Both the position numbers and the translations under genes were made by a program. This document shows, piece after piece, positions 56,267 through 63,455 of a DNA stretch of 64,000 bases. Source of the stretch: Scatomonas sp963928055 (GTDB lineage Bacteria; Bacillota; Clostridia; Lachnospirales; Lachnospiraceae); NCBI GenBank assembly GCA_963928055.1, contig CAWVDN010000001.1:1116001-1180000 (forward strand). The letters are read 5' to 3'. The notes beneath the pieces were generated by a model that saw nothing but the letters and a program-made list of their open reading frames with translations, was not told the origin of the DNA and made no database searches. Position 1 is the stretch's first letter. Every line of letters begins with the position of its first letter.

Positions 56267-57892
56267 ATGCTAAAAGTGTTGATATCTGATGATGAAATCA
56301 AAATAATCCAGCTGATCCGCTACCTGGTCCGCTGGGAAGATTTTGATATGGAGATCGTCGGCACCGCCAACGACGGCATAAAAGCGCTGGATTTTATCCT
56401 TTCGGAAAAGCCGGATATTGTGATCACGGATATCCGTATGCCCAGCATCGACGGGATCCAGCTGATCCAGAAAACCCTGGAGCAGGATCTTCATCCTTTC
56501 TTTATTATCATCAGCGGCTACAGAGAATTTGAATACGCCCAGAAAGCCATTTCCCTTGGGGTAGAGGATTATCTGCTAAAACCACTCAGAAAAAAAGAAC
56601 TGGAATCCGTGCTCCTGAAGATACGGAACAAGCATCAGAGCCTCCAGCAGCTCGCGCAGAAAGAAAACCAGCTGCTTTCCGCCCTCAGCGAGAATCAGGA
56701 GCGGGTCAAAAATAATCTGCTGACCGAACTGCTGGTAAAAAAGAACCCTCTGCTCTCCACCATGGACGCGTCTGCCCTGGAGCAGGAATACCGGTGCCGG
56801 TTTGCCTCTCCGATCACGGAGCTGCTGGTCCTCCACCTGTTCAGCGGATCTGTGGAAAACACCGCCGCCAACAACGAAATGCGGGGCTTTCTTCTGCCAA
56901 AGCTGGAGAAAGAGCTGAAATCCCGTCTGTCGCCTCTGTGTACGGAATTCCTCAGCGTTCAGTATAAAGAAAACGTCATCTGCCTTATGAACCGGGACCC
57001 GGAGGCGGAAGACCGGATCACTTCCGCGCTGCTGAAACTGAAGATCAGCGTCCTGGGCTACCAGAGCATCTATCCCGACATGCGGATCGCGGCGGGGCTC
57101 AGCAGCGTTTCCATCCCTCTGGAAAACTTCGATTCCAGCCTGGAAGAGGCCAGGCTGGCTCTGCTGGACCGGTTCAACCGGTATGACCAGTTTCTCCTCA
57201 CGCACCACGCTTCCGGATACGCGGCGGATCTGGCCTCTTCGCTGATCACCGCGCAGGATCAGAAGGAACTGATCCGCTGCATAGAGCTGGTGGATATTCC
57301 GGGGTTCAAAAAGAAACTGGAGGAGATCCGCCGGCATATGCTGCCCTATCTTTCCGACGGGGGCCTGGTCTATTCCTGCTACTCCAAGCTGGCGGAGATC
57401 TTTCTGTTCGGCATTAATTCTTATGAGGCGGCAGATTTTTCCAGCGAGATCAGCGCGGACTGCCTTCTGGGCGCTTTCGACCATCTGTTTACCTTTGACG
57501 CGGTCTATCAGTGGTTTTCGGATTTCTGCGAAAAGATCCTGATCCAGTACGCGGAGGGCCGCAGGACTCTGGAAAACAAACCGATCCGGATGGCGAAGCA
57601 GTATATTATGGAGCATTACAACGAAACCATTACGCTGGAGATCGTCAGCAGGGAAATCGGCTTTAACCCGGCGTATTTTTCCACTGTGTTTCTCAAATCC
57701 ACCGGCCAGCACTTCATGGATTATCTGAAGGAAGTACGGATCTCCAACGCGAAGACCATGCTCCTGAATACTTCCAAAAGCGTCGCGGAGATCGCGTCCG
57801 CCGTGGGCTATTCGGATCTGAAATACTTTTCAAGGCTATTCCGGAAGATGACGCACCTGACGCCTTCCGAATACAGGAAATTGTACGGCTGA
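56267..57892 (+). CDS. AraC-type response regulator (YesN-like)
   Basis: 541 residues. Receiver domain with acidic pocket SDDE and phospho-acceptor D55 in VITDIRMPSIDG, then ISGYREFEYAQKA and the conserved Lys in DYLLKPLRK. A middle linker of about 300 residues has no recognised domain. The C-terminal AraC helix-turn-helix pair contains TLEIVSREIGFNPAYFSTVF and VAEIASAVGYSDLKYFSRLF. It probably binds the inverted repeat and switches on mglBAC-GH3-GH42. ATGGAG lies 7 bases before the start. Confidence 0.9.
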   Translation: MLKVLISDDEIKIIQLIRYLVRWEDFDMEIVGTANDGIKALDFILSEKPDIVITDIRMPSIDGIQLIQKTLEQDLHPFFIIISGYREFEYAQKAISLGVEDYLLKPLRKKELESVLLKIRNKHQSLQQLAQKENQLLSALSENQERVKNNLLTELLVKKNPLLSTMDASALEQEYRCRFASPITELLVLHLFSGSVENTAANNEMRGFLLPKLEKELKSRLSPLCTEFLSVQYKENVICLMNRDPEAEDRITSALLKLKISVLGYQSIYPDMRIAAGLSSVSIPLENFDSSLEEARLALLDRFNRYDQFLLTHHASGYAADLASSLITAQDQKELIRCIELVDIPGFKKKLEEIRRHMLPYLSDGGLVYSCYSKLAEIFLFGINSYEAADFSSEISADCLLGAFDHLFTFDAVYQWFSDFCEKILIQYAEGRRTLENKPIRMAKQYIMEHYNETITLEIVSREIGFNPAYFSTVFLKSTGQHFMDYLKEVRISNAKTMLLNTSKSVAEIASAVGYSDLKYFSRLFRKMTHLTPSEYRKLYG

Positions 57893-57910
57893 TACAAGCC
57901 AGGGGGAGAG

Positions 57911-58927
57911 ATGAAAAAGAATACCTTATATACAGACATGCTGTTTCTGATCATTATTCTGTTTTTTTCCGTATTTTTTACGCTCTGTGTGCTGATCCCC
58001 TATGCCGCGGTCAGCGCTTCTCCCGCAGCCGGGTTCATTCTGTTTTTCTTTCTTGCCGCGGTGATCCTTTTTTGCTTTCTGTGGCTGGGCTTCCGGATCC
58101 TCCGTCCCGCCAGGAAATACCGCAGGCTCTGCCGTCAGTTTATGGATGGCGAGATCTATCAGGATTTCGTCCACACCATCGGCGGATTATTTCCTTTGCT
58201 GGATCCCGCTGTCCGGCGGCTGGACAGCCTTCTGGACCGGCAGAACACCCTGCAGCTGTCCACGAAGCAGGCGGAATTTCTGGCTCTGCAGAATCAGATC
58301 AACCCGCATTTTCTTTATAACACGCTGGAATCCATCCGGGGGGACGCCCTGGCCGCGGGCATGACAAATATCGCCGGCATTACGGAGGCCCTCTCCACCT
58401 TTTTCCGATATACCATTACCGAAACAAGAAATCTGGTGTCCCTCCGGGAAGAAATTGATAATGTCACAAACTATTTCGTCATCCAGCAATACCGTTTTGG
58501 AGACAAACTGTCTATGAAGGTGAAGATCGTGGACGACCCGGCTCCGATCCTGAACCTGCAGTGCCCGAAACTTTTCCTGCAGCCCATCGTGGAGAACGCC
58601 GTATTCCACGGCTTGGAGCGCAAGGCGGAAAACGGCCAGGTGCTGATCCATGTAGAGATCATCGACAAGGAAGTGCACATAAACATCCGGGACAACGGGG
58701 TCGGAATGCCGGAGGAAAAGCTGGCTTCTTTAAACGCTTCCTTAAACCGGGTGTCCGCCGGAGCCATCGTAGAAAGCAAAAAGGGCGGGATCGCCCTGAA
58801 AAATGTCTGCCGCCGCATAAAACTGCTGTTCGGCGAGGAATACGGCATCCACGTCAGCAGTATCGCCGGCATCGGAACAAACGTTGAGGTTACTCTCCCC
58901 ATTATTTATAAAGAACCGGAAAAATGA
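57911..58927 (+). CDS. Histidine kinase, YesM-like, without an extracellular sensor domain
   Basis: 338 residues. Two membrane helices (about 9-33 and 41-62) are separated by only some eight residues, so there is no outside domain, and no HAMP is clear. The catalytic part shows NPHFLYNTLESIRGD with the phospho-accepting H133, the N box LQPIVENAVFHGLE, and ATP-site glycines in DNGVGMP and GGIALKNVCRRI. It should phosphorylate the regulator upstream. Lacking its own sensor, it probably needs a partner. The stop overlaps the next start (ATGA). Confidence 0.88.
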   Translation: MKKNTLYTDMLFLIIILFFSVFFTLCVLIPYAAVSASPAAGFILFFFLAAVILFCFLWLGFRILRPARKYRRLCRQFMDGEIYQDFVHTIGGLFPLLDPAVRRLDSLLDRQNTLQLSTKQAEFLALQNQINPHFLYNTLESIRGDALAAGMTNIAGITEALSTFFRYTITETRNLVSLREEIDNVTNYFVIQQYRFGDKLSMKVKIVDDPAPILNLQCPKLFLQPIVENAVFHGLERKAENGQVLIHVEIIDKEVHINIRDNGVGMPEEKLASLNASLNRVSAGAIVESKKGGIALKNVCRRIKLLFGEEYGIHVSSIAGIGTNVEVTLPIIYKEPEK

Positions 58928-60393
58928 AAGAAGAACTTTTCGCGCTGGAAAAAGCGTCGATCCTTTATCAGAACAGAACGGTCCTGAATGAATTGGACCT
59001 GCACGTGTACAAAAGAAATATCCTGGGGATCATCTGCGACAGCATGGTGGAATACGAGGCTCTGGCAGATTTCTTCGCCGGCAGCTGCGCCGTTCTTTCC
59101 GGAAAAATGCGGTTCCGGCGCGAGATCCTTTATGCCAAAAGAAAAAAGTCTGCTTTTCAGGAATATTTCTGCGTCATCCACAACCGCAGCAACCTGATCT
59201 CCACTCTCACGATCGCCGAAAATGTCTGCATCTTTTTTACAAAGGATAATTTTCTGCATTCCGGCCGCTATACCACCATTGTAGAAAAACTGGTAAAGTA
59301 TTTTCATCTGAAGCTGGACATCAGCAAGAAGGTTTCTGCTCTTTCCACCTTTGAATGGATGGTGGTGGAGCTTCTCAAATCCTATTTTGAAAACAAACGG
59401 ATCATTGTACTGGTCAATCTCTCCGACAGTCTTCTGGGTCCGGAACTGTCGGAGATCCGGCGGATCATGGATCAGATGCGCCAGGACGGACGAACGTTTA
59501 TCATCCTGGATTTTATCAGCGCCCCGATGCTGCAGTGGACCGACGAGGTCCTGGTGATCAAAAACGGTACCTCTATCGCGTGTTTTGAGCCCGCTCTGCT
59601 GGACAACCCGAAATTCTATAATTACATGCTTTCCGGAAACCGGGAACAGGAGCCGCCTTCCATTCCCCTCTACAGCGGAGAGGAACTCCTTCTGGAAGAC
59701 TCCGCGCCTCTGGTAACCTTCCGCGACGTATCCACGGAATCTCTGCGGTCTGTTTCCTTTTCCCTGGAAAAGGGAGAACTGCTGAAGATCATCTGCCTGG
59801 ACAAACGGAGTTTTGACGGTTTTGAAGCTCTGATCCTGGGCTATTCCTCTGTATGCTCCGGACAGGTGATCCTGGACGGCAGATCCATCCGTTTCCGGTC
59901 TATGGCGGATAATCTGAAAAAGGGGATCCACTGGTGCCCGGAATCCCCTTATAAAAACATGCTGTTTTCCAATATGACCGTTCGGGATAACCTGATGCTG
60001 GAGTTATCCCATAAAGCCCGGAACATCTGGCTGAAACCGGGGGTGACCGGAAACATCGATCAGTATATCGCCGAAGAGATCGGCCCGGAGTGCGCCGGCC
60101 GGAAAATCTATCAGCTTCCTCCTGCCCTGCGGCAGAAGATCGCCTACTCCAAGCTTTATCTGTACGCGCCGAAGCTGGTGGTCTGCCAGAGACCTTTTTC
60201 CGAAATGGATCTGCACATCCGGGAAACCACCCTGGAGATGCTGTCCCGGCTCCAATCCAGAGGGATCTCCGTGATCGTGCTCTCCATGACTCCCTCGGAC
60301 CAGAATCTGATCGAAGGCGACACGCTTTATCTGAAAAACGGCCGGCTGGTTTCCGAGGAGGATATGTATCAGTTTTTATACCGGCAGCCATAA
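58924..60393 (+). CDS. MglA-like double ABC domain protein without catalytic motifs (pseudo-ATPase)
   Basis: 489 residues with the MglA/RbsA two-domain layout. In half 1 (about 1-235) the Walker A place reads GIICDSMVEYEAL and the Walker B place RIIVLVNLSDSL; the switch His place reads FIILDFISAP. In half 2 (about 260-489) Walker A is replaced by ICLDKRSFDGFEAL, the signature by YQLPPALRQKIAYSK, and Walker B by KLVVCQRPFSEMD. Strand-helix pattern, SGQVILDGRSIRF and LKNGR remain, so the fold is probably kept. It is translationally coupled to the kinase. I infer a non-hydrolysing partner that docks on MglC or the kinase. Not found by name in any family I know. Confidence 0.75.
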   Translation: MKEELFALEKASILYQNRTVLNELDLHVYKRNILGIICDSMVEYEALADFFAGSCAVLSGKMRFRREILYAKRKKSAFQEYFCVIHNRSNLISTLTIAENVCIFFTKDNFLHSGRYTTIVEKLVKYFHLKLDISKKVSALSTFEWMVVELLKSYFENKRIIVLVNLSDSLLGPELSEIRRIMDQMRQDGRTFIILDFISAPMLQWTDEVLVIKNGTSIACFEPALLDNPKFYNYMLSGNREQEPPSIPLYSGEELLLEDSAPLVTFRDVSTESLRSVSFSLEKGELLKIICLDKRSFDGFEALILGYSSVCSGQVILDGRSIRFRSMADNLKKGIHWCPESPYKNMLFSNMTVRDNLMLELSHKARNIWLKPGVTGNIDQYIAEEIGPECAGRKIYQLPPALRQKIAYSKLYLYAPKLVVCQRPFSEMDLHIRETTLEMLSRLQSRGISVIVLSMTPSDQNLIEGDTLYLKNGRLVSEEDMYQFLYRQP

Positions 60394-60458
60394 CTCCCGC
60401 CAGGATACACAACTCAACGTTGATTTCTCGATTTTGTTGTGCATAATAGGGATGGGTG

Positions 60459-60530
60459 ATGAGATTGAATCTGATTTTGAGTACCATCCTGCAGGAGAAA
60501 GAACGCATTGATCGTATGTTGGCAAAATAA
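60459..60530 (+). pseudogene. Short N-terminal gene remnant
   Basis: 23 codons, MRLNLILSTILQEKERIDRM to a stop, then CAGGAGGAAC. It looks like the start of a small helical protein that has been cut off. The 180 bases after the pseudo-ATPase gene contain nothing else. Confidence 0.3.
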
Positions 60531-60574
60531 CAGGAGGAACGTGCGATTGCCGAGAAAGCATTGGGGGGACAATT

Positions 60575-60694
60575 ATGATTTTATATCATGACAGCAATTT
60601 GGTCGTATCGGAACCAAAGCTGATCCAGCAAAATCGCTTTTTCGGAGTGCTCTATCCTGCGTTTTGTCGGCACCGTGCCGGAGGAGGAGTTTTG
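60575..60694 (+). pseudogene. DUF3990 N-terminal remnant
   Basis: MILYHDSNLVVSEPKLIQQ is the typical start of DUF3990 proteins (possible ADP-ribosyl-transferase-like toxins, normally about 150 residues). After 25 residues the frame leaves the family. A second frame, SILRFVGTVPEEEF with a stop, resembles a family end and overlaps the next ATG, so the middle has been deleted. Confidence 0.55.
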
Positions 60695-60970
60695 ATGGCG
60701 GATAAAAAATTTGAAGCGATTTTGACTTTACTGGTTCCCCAGGTTGTCCAGTTGATCTGTGTGAACTACCCCGTGGATGAAATTGCCGTGTCCAGAGAAT
60801 ATTATGAATCCAAGGTGTATTCTTTATTGGAGCAGGAAGGTACCAAGCTGTGGCATTTCAGCCCGCTTACCTTATTTAATATCTTTGAAGCCCTGCACAC
60901 CACCGGGGCCAATTATATTGTGGAGGACATCGACCTCTATATTGAGGCCAGGAAACCAGCTATGGCTTAA
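60695..60970 (+). CDS. Small conserved protein next to DUF3990
   Basis: 91 residues, MADKKFEAILTLLVPQVVQL to the end, with KLWHFSPLTLFNIFEAL. I recognise this type as a usual neighbour of DUF3990 genes, which suggests a toxin-antitoxin-like pair, but its function is unknown. GGAGGAGG precedes the ATG at 60695. It is in frame with the DUF3990 remnant, so a 131-residue fused product starting at 60575 is possible. Confidence 0.6.
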   Translation: MADKKFEAILTLLVPQVVQLICVNYPVDEIAVSREYYESKVYSLLEQEGTKLWHFSPLTLFNIFEALHTTGANYIVEDIDLYIEARKPAMA

Positions 60971-60990
60971 AGCTGCTGTCCAAAACCGCA

Positions 60991-61026
60991 ACATACATAG
61001 AAATACTCCGACCTGCGCTCTGAATA
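60991..61026 (+). repeat. Direct repeat, left copy
   Basis: CATACATAGAAA followed by TACTCCGACCTGCGCTCTGA recurs at 62479-62550 (21 of 23 in the second block). The left copy lacks the 37 bases with the tRNA-Leu terminator that separate the two blocks on the right. Confidence 0.6.
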
Positions 61027-61119
61027 TTAATCCGAACCTGTTTTTTTGTCAGTTAATAGCGTCAGTGTACAGTTTTGAGATCATCAAAGGTGATGGTCGC
61101 TGTCCCTTTTATTTTGTGA

Positions 61120-62019
61120 CTATGAATCGTAATTGTCGTTATTTTGGTCTTTTTTGTCGTCTGAAACTATTTCGGCAGCCTCTTCAATCATATCCGTAAC
61201 AACCCGGTTAAGCTGTGCAGCGTTTTTGGGGGAGATTACCGGTTTTCCGGTTTCCTGTTCCAAAGCTTTTCTGGCGATTCCAGCTATATTTCCACCGCGC
61301 TTAGCCACATCTCGATTTTCAGAAAAAGTTTCCGGTTTTTCTTCTTTGGAAATATCTGTAGTAGAAGTTTCTGCTAACATATTTAAGACAAGTTCTGTCG
61401 TTGTCATATTATCGCGCAGGTTCTCCTTTTTCAGACCTTTTAATTTTTTGTACTGGCGCGTGCTCATACCAGCCCATGCACGAGTGATTTCGTCCGTGAG
61501 GATTGCGAACTCCTTTCCTTGCTTTACGCCTCGGTCTTTCCATTCGTCTGTCAATTCTTTACGGACTTGAATTGCCTGCAGCCTTTGATTAATCCATTCG
61601 CGAGTATACCCTTTCTTTTCGTAGGTTTCCAGCGCACGGTCAATTGTCAACTCTGGATCGATCGTTTCTTCGATCCGCTCACTTCCCACTTGGGCGAGCC
61701 ATTGTTTTAGAGGCTCTGCTTTAGGTGATGGGATGGATTGTATAATGCGGAAAATACCTTGTAAATTTGCCGCATTCGTGCGATACCGTTTTCCGTCAGA
61801 AGCAGTCATGGCAGTTAGGGTACAAATTGTACCCCACCTTGCATTAAGTTCTGGATCGCGAGAACGCATTTTTTTTATGTATTGTTTAGGATCGGCACTA
61901 TCCGTTAAGGCAGCCACGATATCTGTCACAGAAAAATACCATTCTTCCTGTTCTTCATTCCATGCGGTTCGAATTGCTTTATTTTCAAATGATTGAATAG
62001 AATTATGTTCCTCTTTCAT
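61120..62019 (-). CDS. BRO-N / DinD-like phage-type protein
   Basis: 299 residues. The N-terminal part (IRTAWNEEQEEWYFSVTDIV, WGTICTLTAMTASDGKRYRT) is a BRO/antirepressor-like DNA-binding domain, and the middle part (WINQRLQAIQVRKELTDEWK, RGVKQGKEFAILTDEITRAW) matches DinD-type proteins. DinD in E. coli is damage-inducible; no LexA box is visible here. The gene is more AT-rich than its neighbours, which suggests transfer. AAGGGAG precedes the ATG. Confidence 0.75.
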   Translation of the reverse strand: MKEEHNSIQSFENKAIRTAWNEEQEEWYFSVTDIVAALTDSADPKQYIKKMRSRDPELNARWGTICTLTAMTASDGKRYRTNAANLQGIFRIIQSIPSPKAEPLKQWLAQVGSERIEETIDPELTIDRALETYEKKGYTREWINQRLQAIQVRKELTDEWKDRGVKQGKEFAILTDEITRAWAGMSTRQYKKLKGLKKENLRDNMTTTELVLNMLAETSTTDISKEEKPETFSENRDVAKRGGNIAGIARKALEQETGKPVISPKNAAQLNRVVTDMIEEAAEIVSDDKKDQNNDNYDS

Positions 62020-62061
62020 GTGCGAATCACTCCCTTGTTAGTTTTGGCTTTATTATAAGAA

Positions 62062-62205
62062 TCATCGTGTTATAAATCTATTGTATTTCTTTGCAGATTT
62101 TTCTAGCATCGGTCGATTAAAATTAGCATAAAATTTATATCCGAATCGTTGCGCGATATGTCCGTGAACAAAACTTGAAAATGTATTGGTAGCCACAACA
62201 ATGTG
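62062..62205 (-). pseudogene. C-terminal gene remnant upstream of the BRO gene
   Basis: An open stretch on the minus strand reads HIVVATNTFSSFVHGHIAQR and FGYKFYANFNRPMLEKSAKK before a stop, like the end of a globular enzyme. It has no start and meets the recombinase remnant on the other strand at about 62205. Family not assigned. Confidence 0.4.
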
Positions 62206-62207
62206 AT

Positions 62208-62459
62208 ATGGAATTAGAGAGCGCCAAAGAGAATATGCATTACGTTCTTGAACTGCTGGAGAATTGTGGTGTGTTTTATGAAATCGCCGACGGCCAAGGC
62301 AAACGCTGCCTTAACCAGGCTTTGTTCAAGCGAATCTTGATAAATGATGATTTGTCTCTATCTGTGGAATACAATGAGCCGTTTGGGGCAATTCTCAACT
62401 CCAACGTGCGGTGCGTAAAAGAAGACACAAACGGGATTAAGATAAACGTAGGTGACTAA
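62208..62459 (+). pseudogene. C-terminal remnant of a large serine recombinase
   Basis: 83 residues, ENCGVFYEIADGQGKRCLNQ and ALFKRILINDDLSLSVEYNE, which resemble the tail of the recombinase family proteins of clostridial mobile elements. The catalytic Ser domain and the rest are missing. It implies that an integrative element once sat here. Confidence 0.6.
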
Positions 62460-62478
62460 CAACCTCAAAGCCTATCTG

Positions 62479-62550
62479 CATACATAGAAAATGAGCAGCC
62501 TATTCTGGCTGCTCATCCTATCGCTATTACTCAGACCTGCGCTTTGAATA
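62479..62550 (+). repeat. Direct repeat, right copy
   Basis: CATACATAGAAA (62479-62490) and TACTCAGACCTGCGCTTTGA (62528-62547) flank the tRNA-Leu terminator and match 60992-61026. The two copies bound a 1.45-kb stretch with the BRO gene and recombinase remnant. Confidence 0.6.
62486..62516 (-). terminator. Terminator after tRNA-Leu
   Basis: ATGAGCAGCC pairs with GGCTGCTCAT, followed by TTTTCT on the minus strand. Confidence 0.8.
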
Positions 62551-62587
62551 ACTTTTTCGAGTGCAGGTTTAAGTACGGACTTTCTAC

Positions 62588-62669
62588 TGCCGGTGGCCGG
62601 ACTCGAACCGGCACGGATCGCTCCGCATGATTTTGAGTCATGTGCGTCTGCCAATTCCGCCACACCGGC
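62588..62669 (-). tRNA. tRNA-Leu (CAA)
   Basis: 82-base class II tRNA with a variable arm (GCGGAGCGATCCGT), anticodon CAA in CTCAAAA, and acceptor GCCGGTG/CACCGGC. CCA not encoded. Confidence 0.96.
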
Positions 62670-62688
62670 AAGGTATAGACAGCAAAAC

Positions 62689-62745
62689 AGTCTCGCTTAA
62701 CAGACAGAAGTTATTTTATCATATCTCCGACTGTTAAGCAAGACT
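62689..62745 (-). promoter_or_regulatory. tRNA-Leu promoter inside a 15-bp inverted repeat
   Basis: TTGCTT (62736-62741), 17 bases, TAAAAT (62713-62718) on the minus strand. AGTCTTGCTTAACAG and CTGTTAAGCGAGACT (14 of 15 complementary) flank the spacer and -10 box. In a transcript coming from dhaL the arms form a stem followed by TGTTTTGC, so this could end dhaL as well. Confidence 0.6.
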
Positions 62746-62789
62746 TTCCTTTTTAATTCAGAAATTCAGGCTTTTCCCCTGTTTCCGAT

Positions 62790-63428
62790 TTAAGCCAGTT
62801 CCAGAATGCCGTCTGCCATAGAAGTAAGGACGATACAACAGGAAGTAGCGCCTGCGTCCAAAACCCCCCGGGATCTCTCCCCCAGGCGGCTGGAACGTCC
62901 GTATTTCGCCACCATATCTTTGGTGGAGTCTCTTCCTGCCTCCGCGGCCTTCTTCATTTCCGGCATGACTTCTTCAAATCCTTTTCCTGCCTCCGCGCCT
63001 GCCTTGACCACCTCTACAGAAGGAGCCAGCGTATCTACCAGCGTTTTATCTCCTACTCTGGCGTCTACGATACCGTACAGCCCTTCCAGGCCGGCTTCCA
63101 GCATTTTACCAAAATCCGCCACACTGATCTCGGAAAGATCTTCTCCCGCTTCAGCCATATCCATCAGAATGGTTCCGTAAATAGGACCCATGGAACCGCC
63201 GATCTCGTTGAGCAGGATCATACCCAGTTCCTCCAGGCCTTCTGTAAAACTGAACACTTTGTCGGCAAAGCGGGTCTCGAACACGGTAAATCCTTTATTC
63301 ATATTCATGCCGTGGTCGCCGTCACCGATAAGTCCGTCTACTTCTCCCAGATAGTCCTTATTGCTCTGGATCCCTTTCACCATCTTCATCAGGATCGGTT
63401 TTCCGTCTTCATTTTTAAAAGTTTTCAT
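62790..63428 (-). CDS. dhaL: Dihydroxyacetone kinase, ADP-binding subunit DhaL
   Basis: 212 residues. The metal/ADP-binding DGLIGDGDHGMNMNKGF motif near residues 31-47 and LNEIGGSMGPIYGTIL match DhaL; ERSRGVLDAGATSCCIVLTS is near the end. DhaL gives phosphate to dihydroxyacetone held by DhaK; in the PTS type the phosphate comes from DhaM, which is not in this window. It follows dhaK by 27 bases. Confidence 0.93.
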   Translation of the reverse strand: MKTFKNEDGKPILMKMVKGIQSNKDYLGEVDGLIGDGDHGMNMNKGFTVFETRFADKVFSFTEGLEELGMILLNEIGGSMGPIYGTILMDMAEAGEDLSEISVADFGKMLEAGLEGLYGIVDARVGDKTLVDTLAPSVEVVKAGAEAGKGFEEVMPEMKKAAEAGRDSTKDMVAKYGRSSRLGERSRGVLDAGATSCCIVLTSMADGILELA

Positions 63429-63455
63429 TTTCCGTTACCTCGTTTCCAGAGTCTT

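Noticed and set aside
58924..60393. Ordinary sugar ABC ATPase
   Set aside because: None of the nucleotide-binding motifs is present in either half, so it cannot be called a working ATPase.
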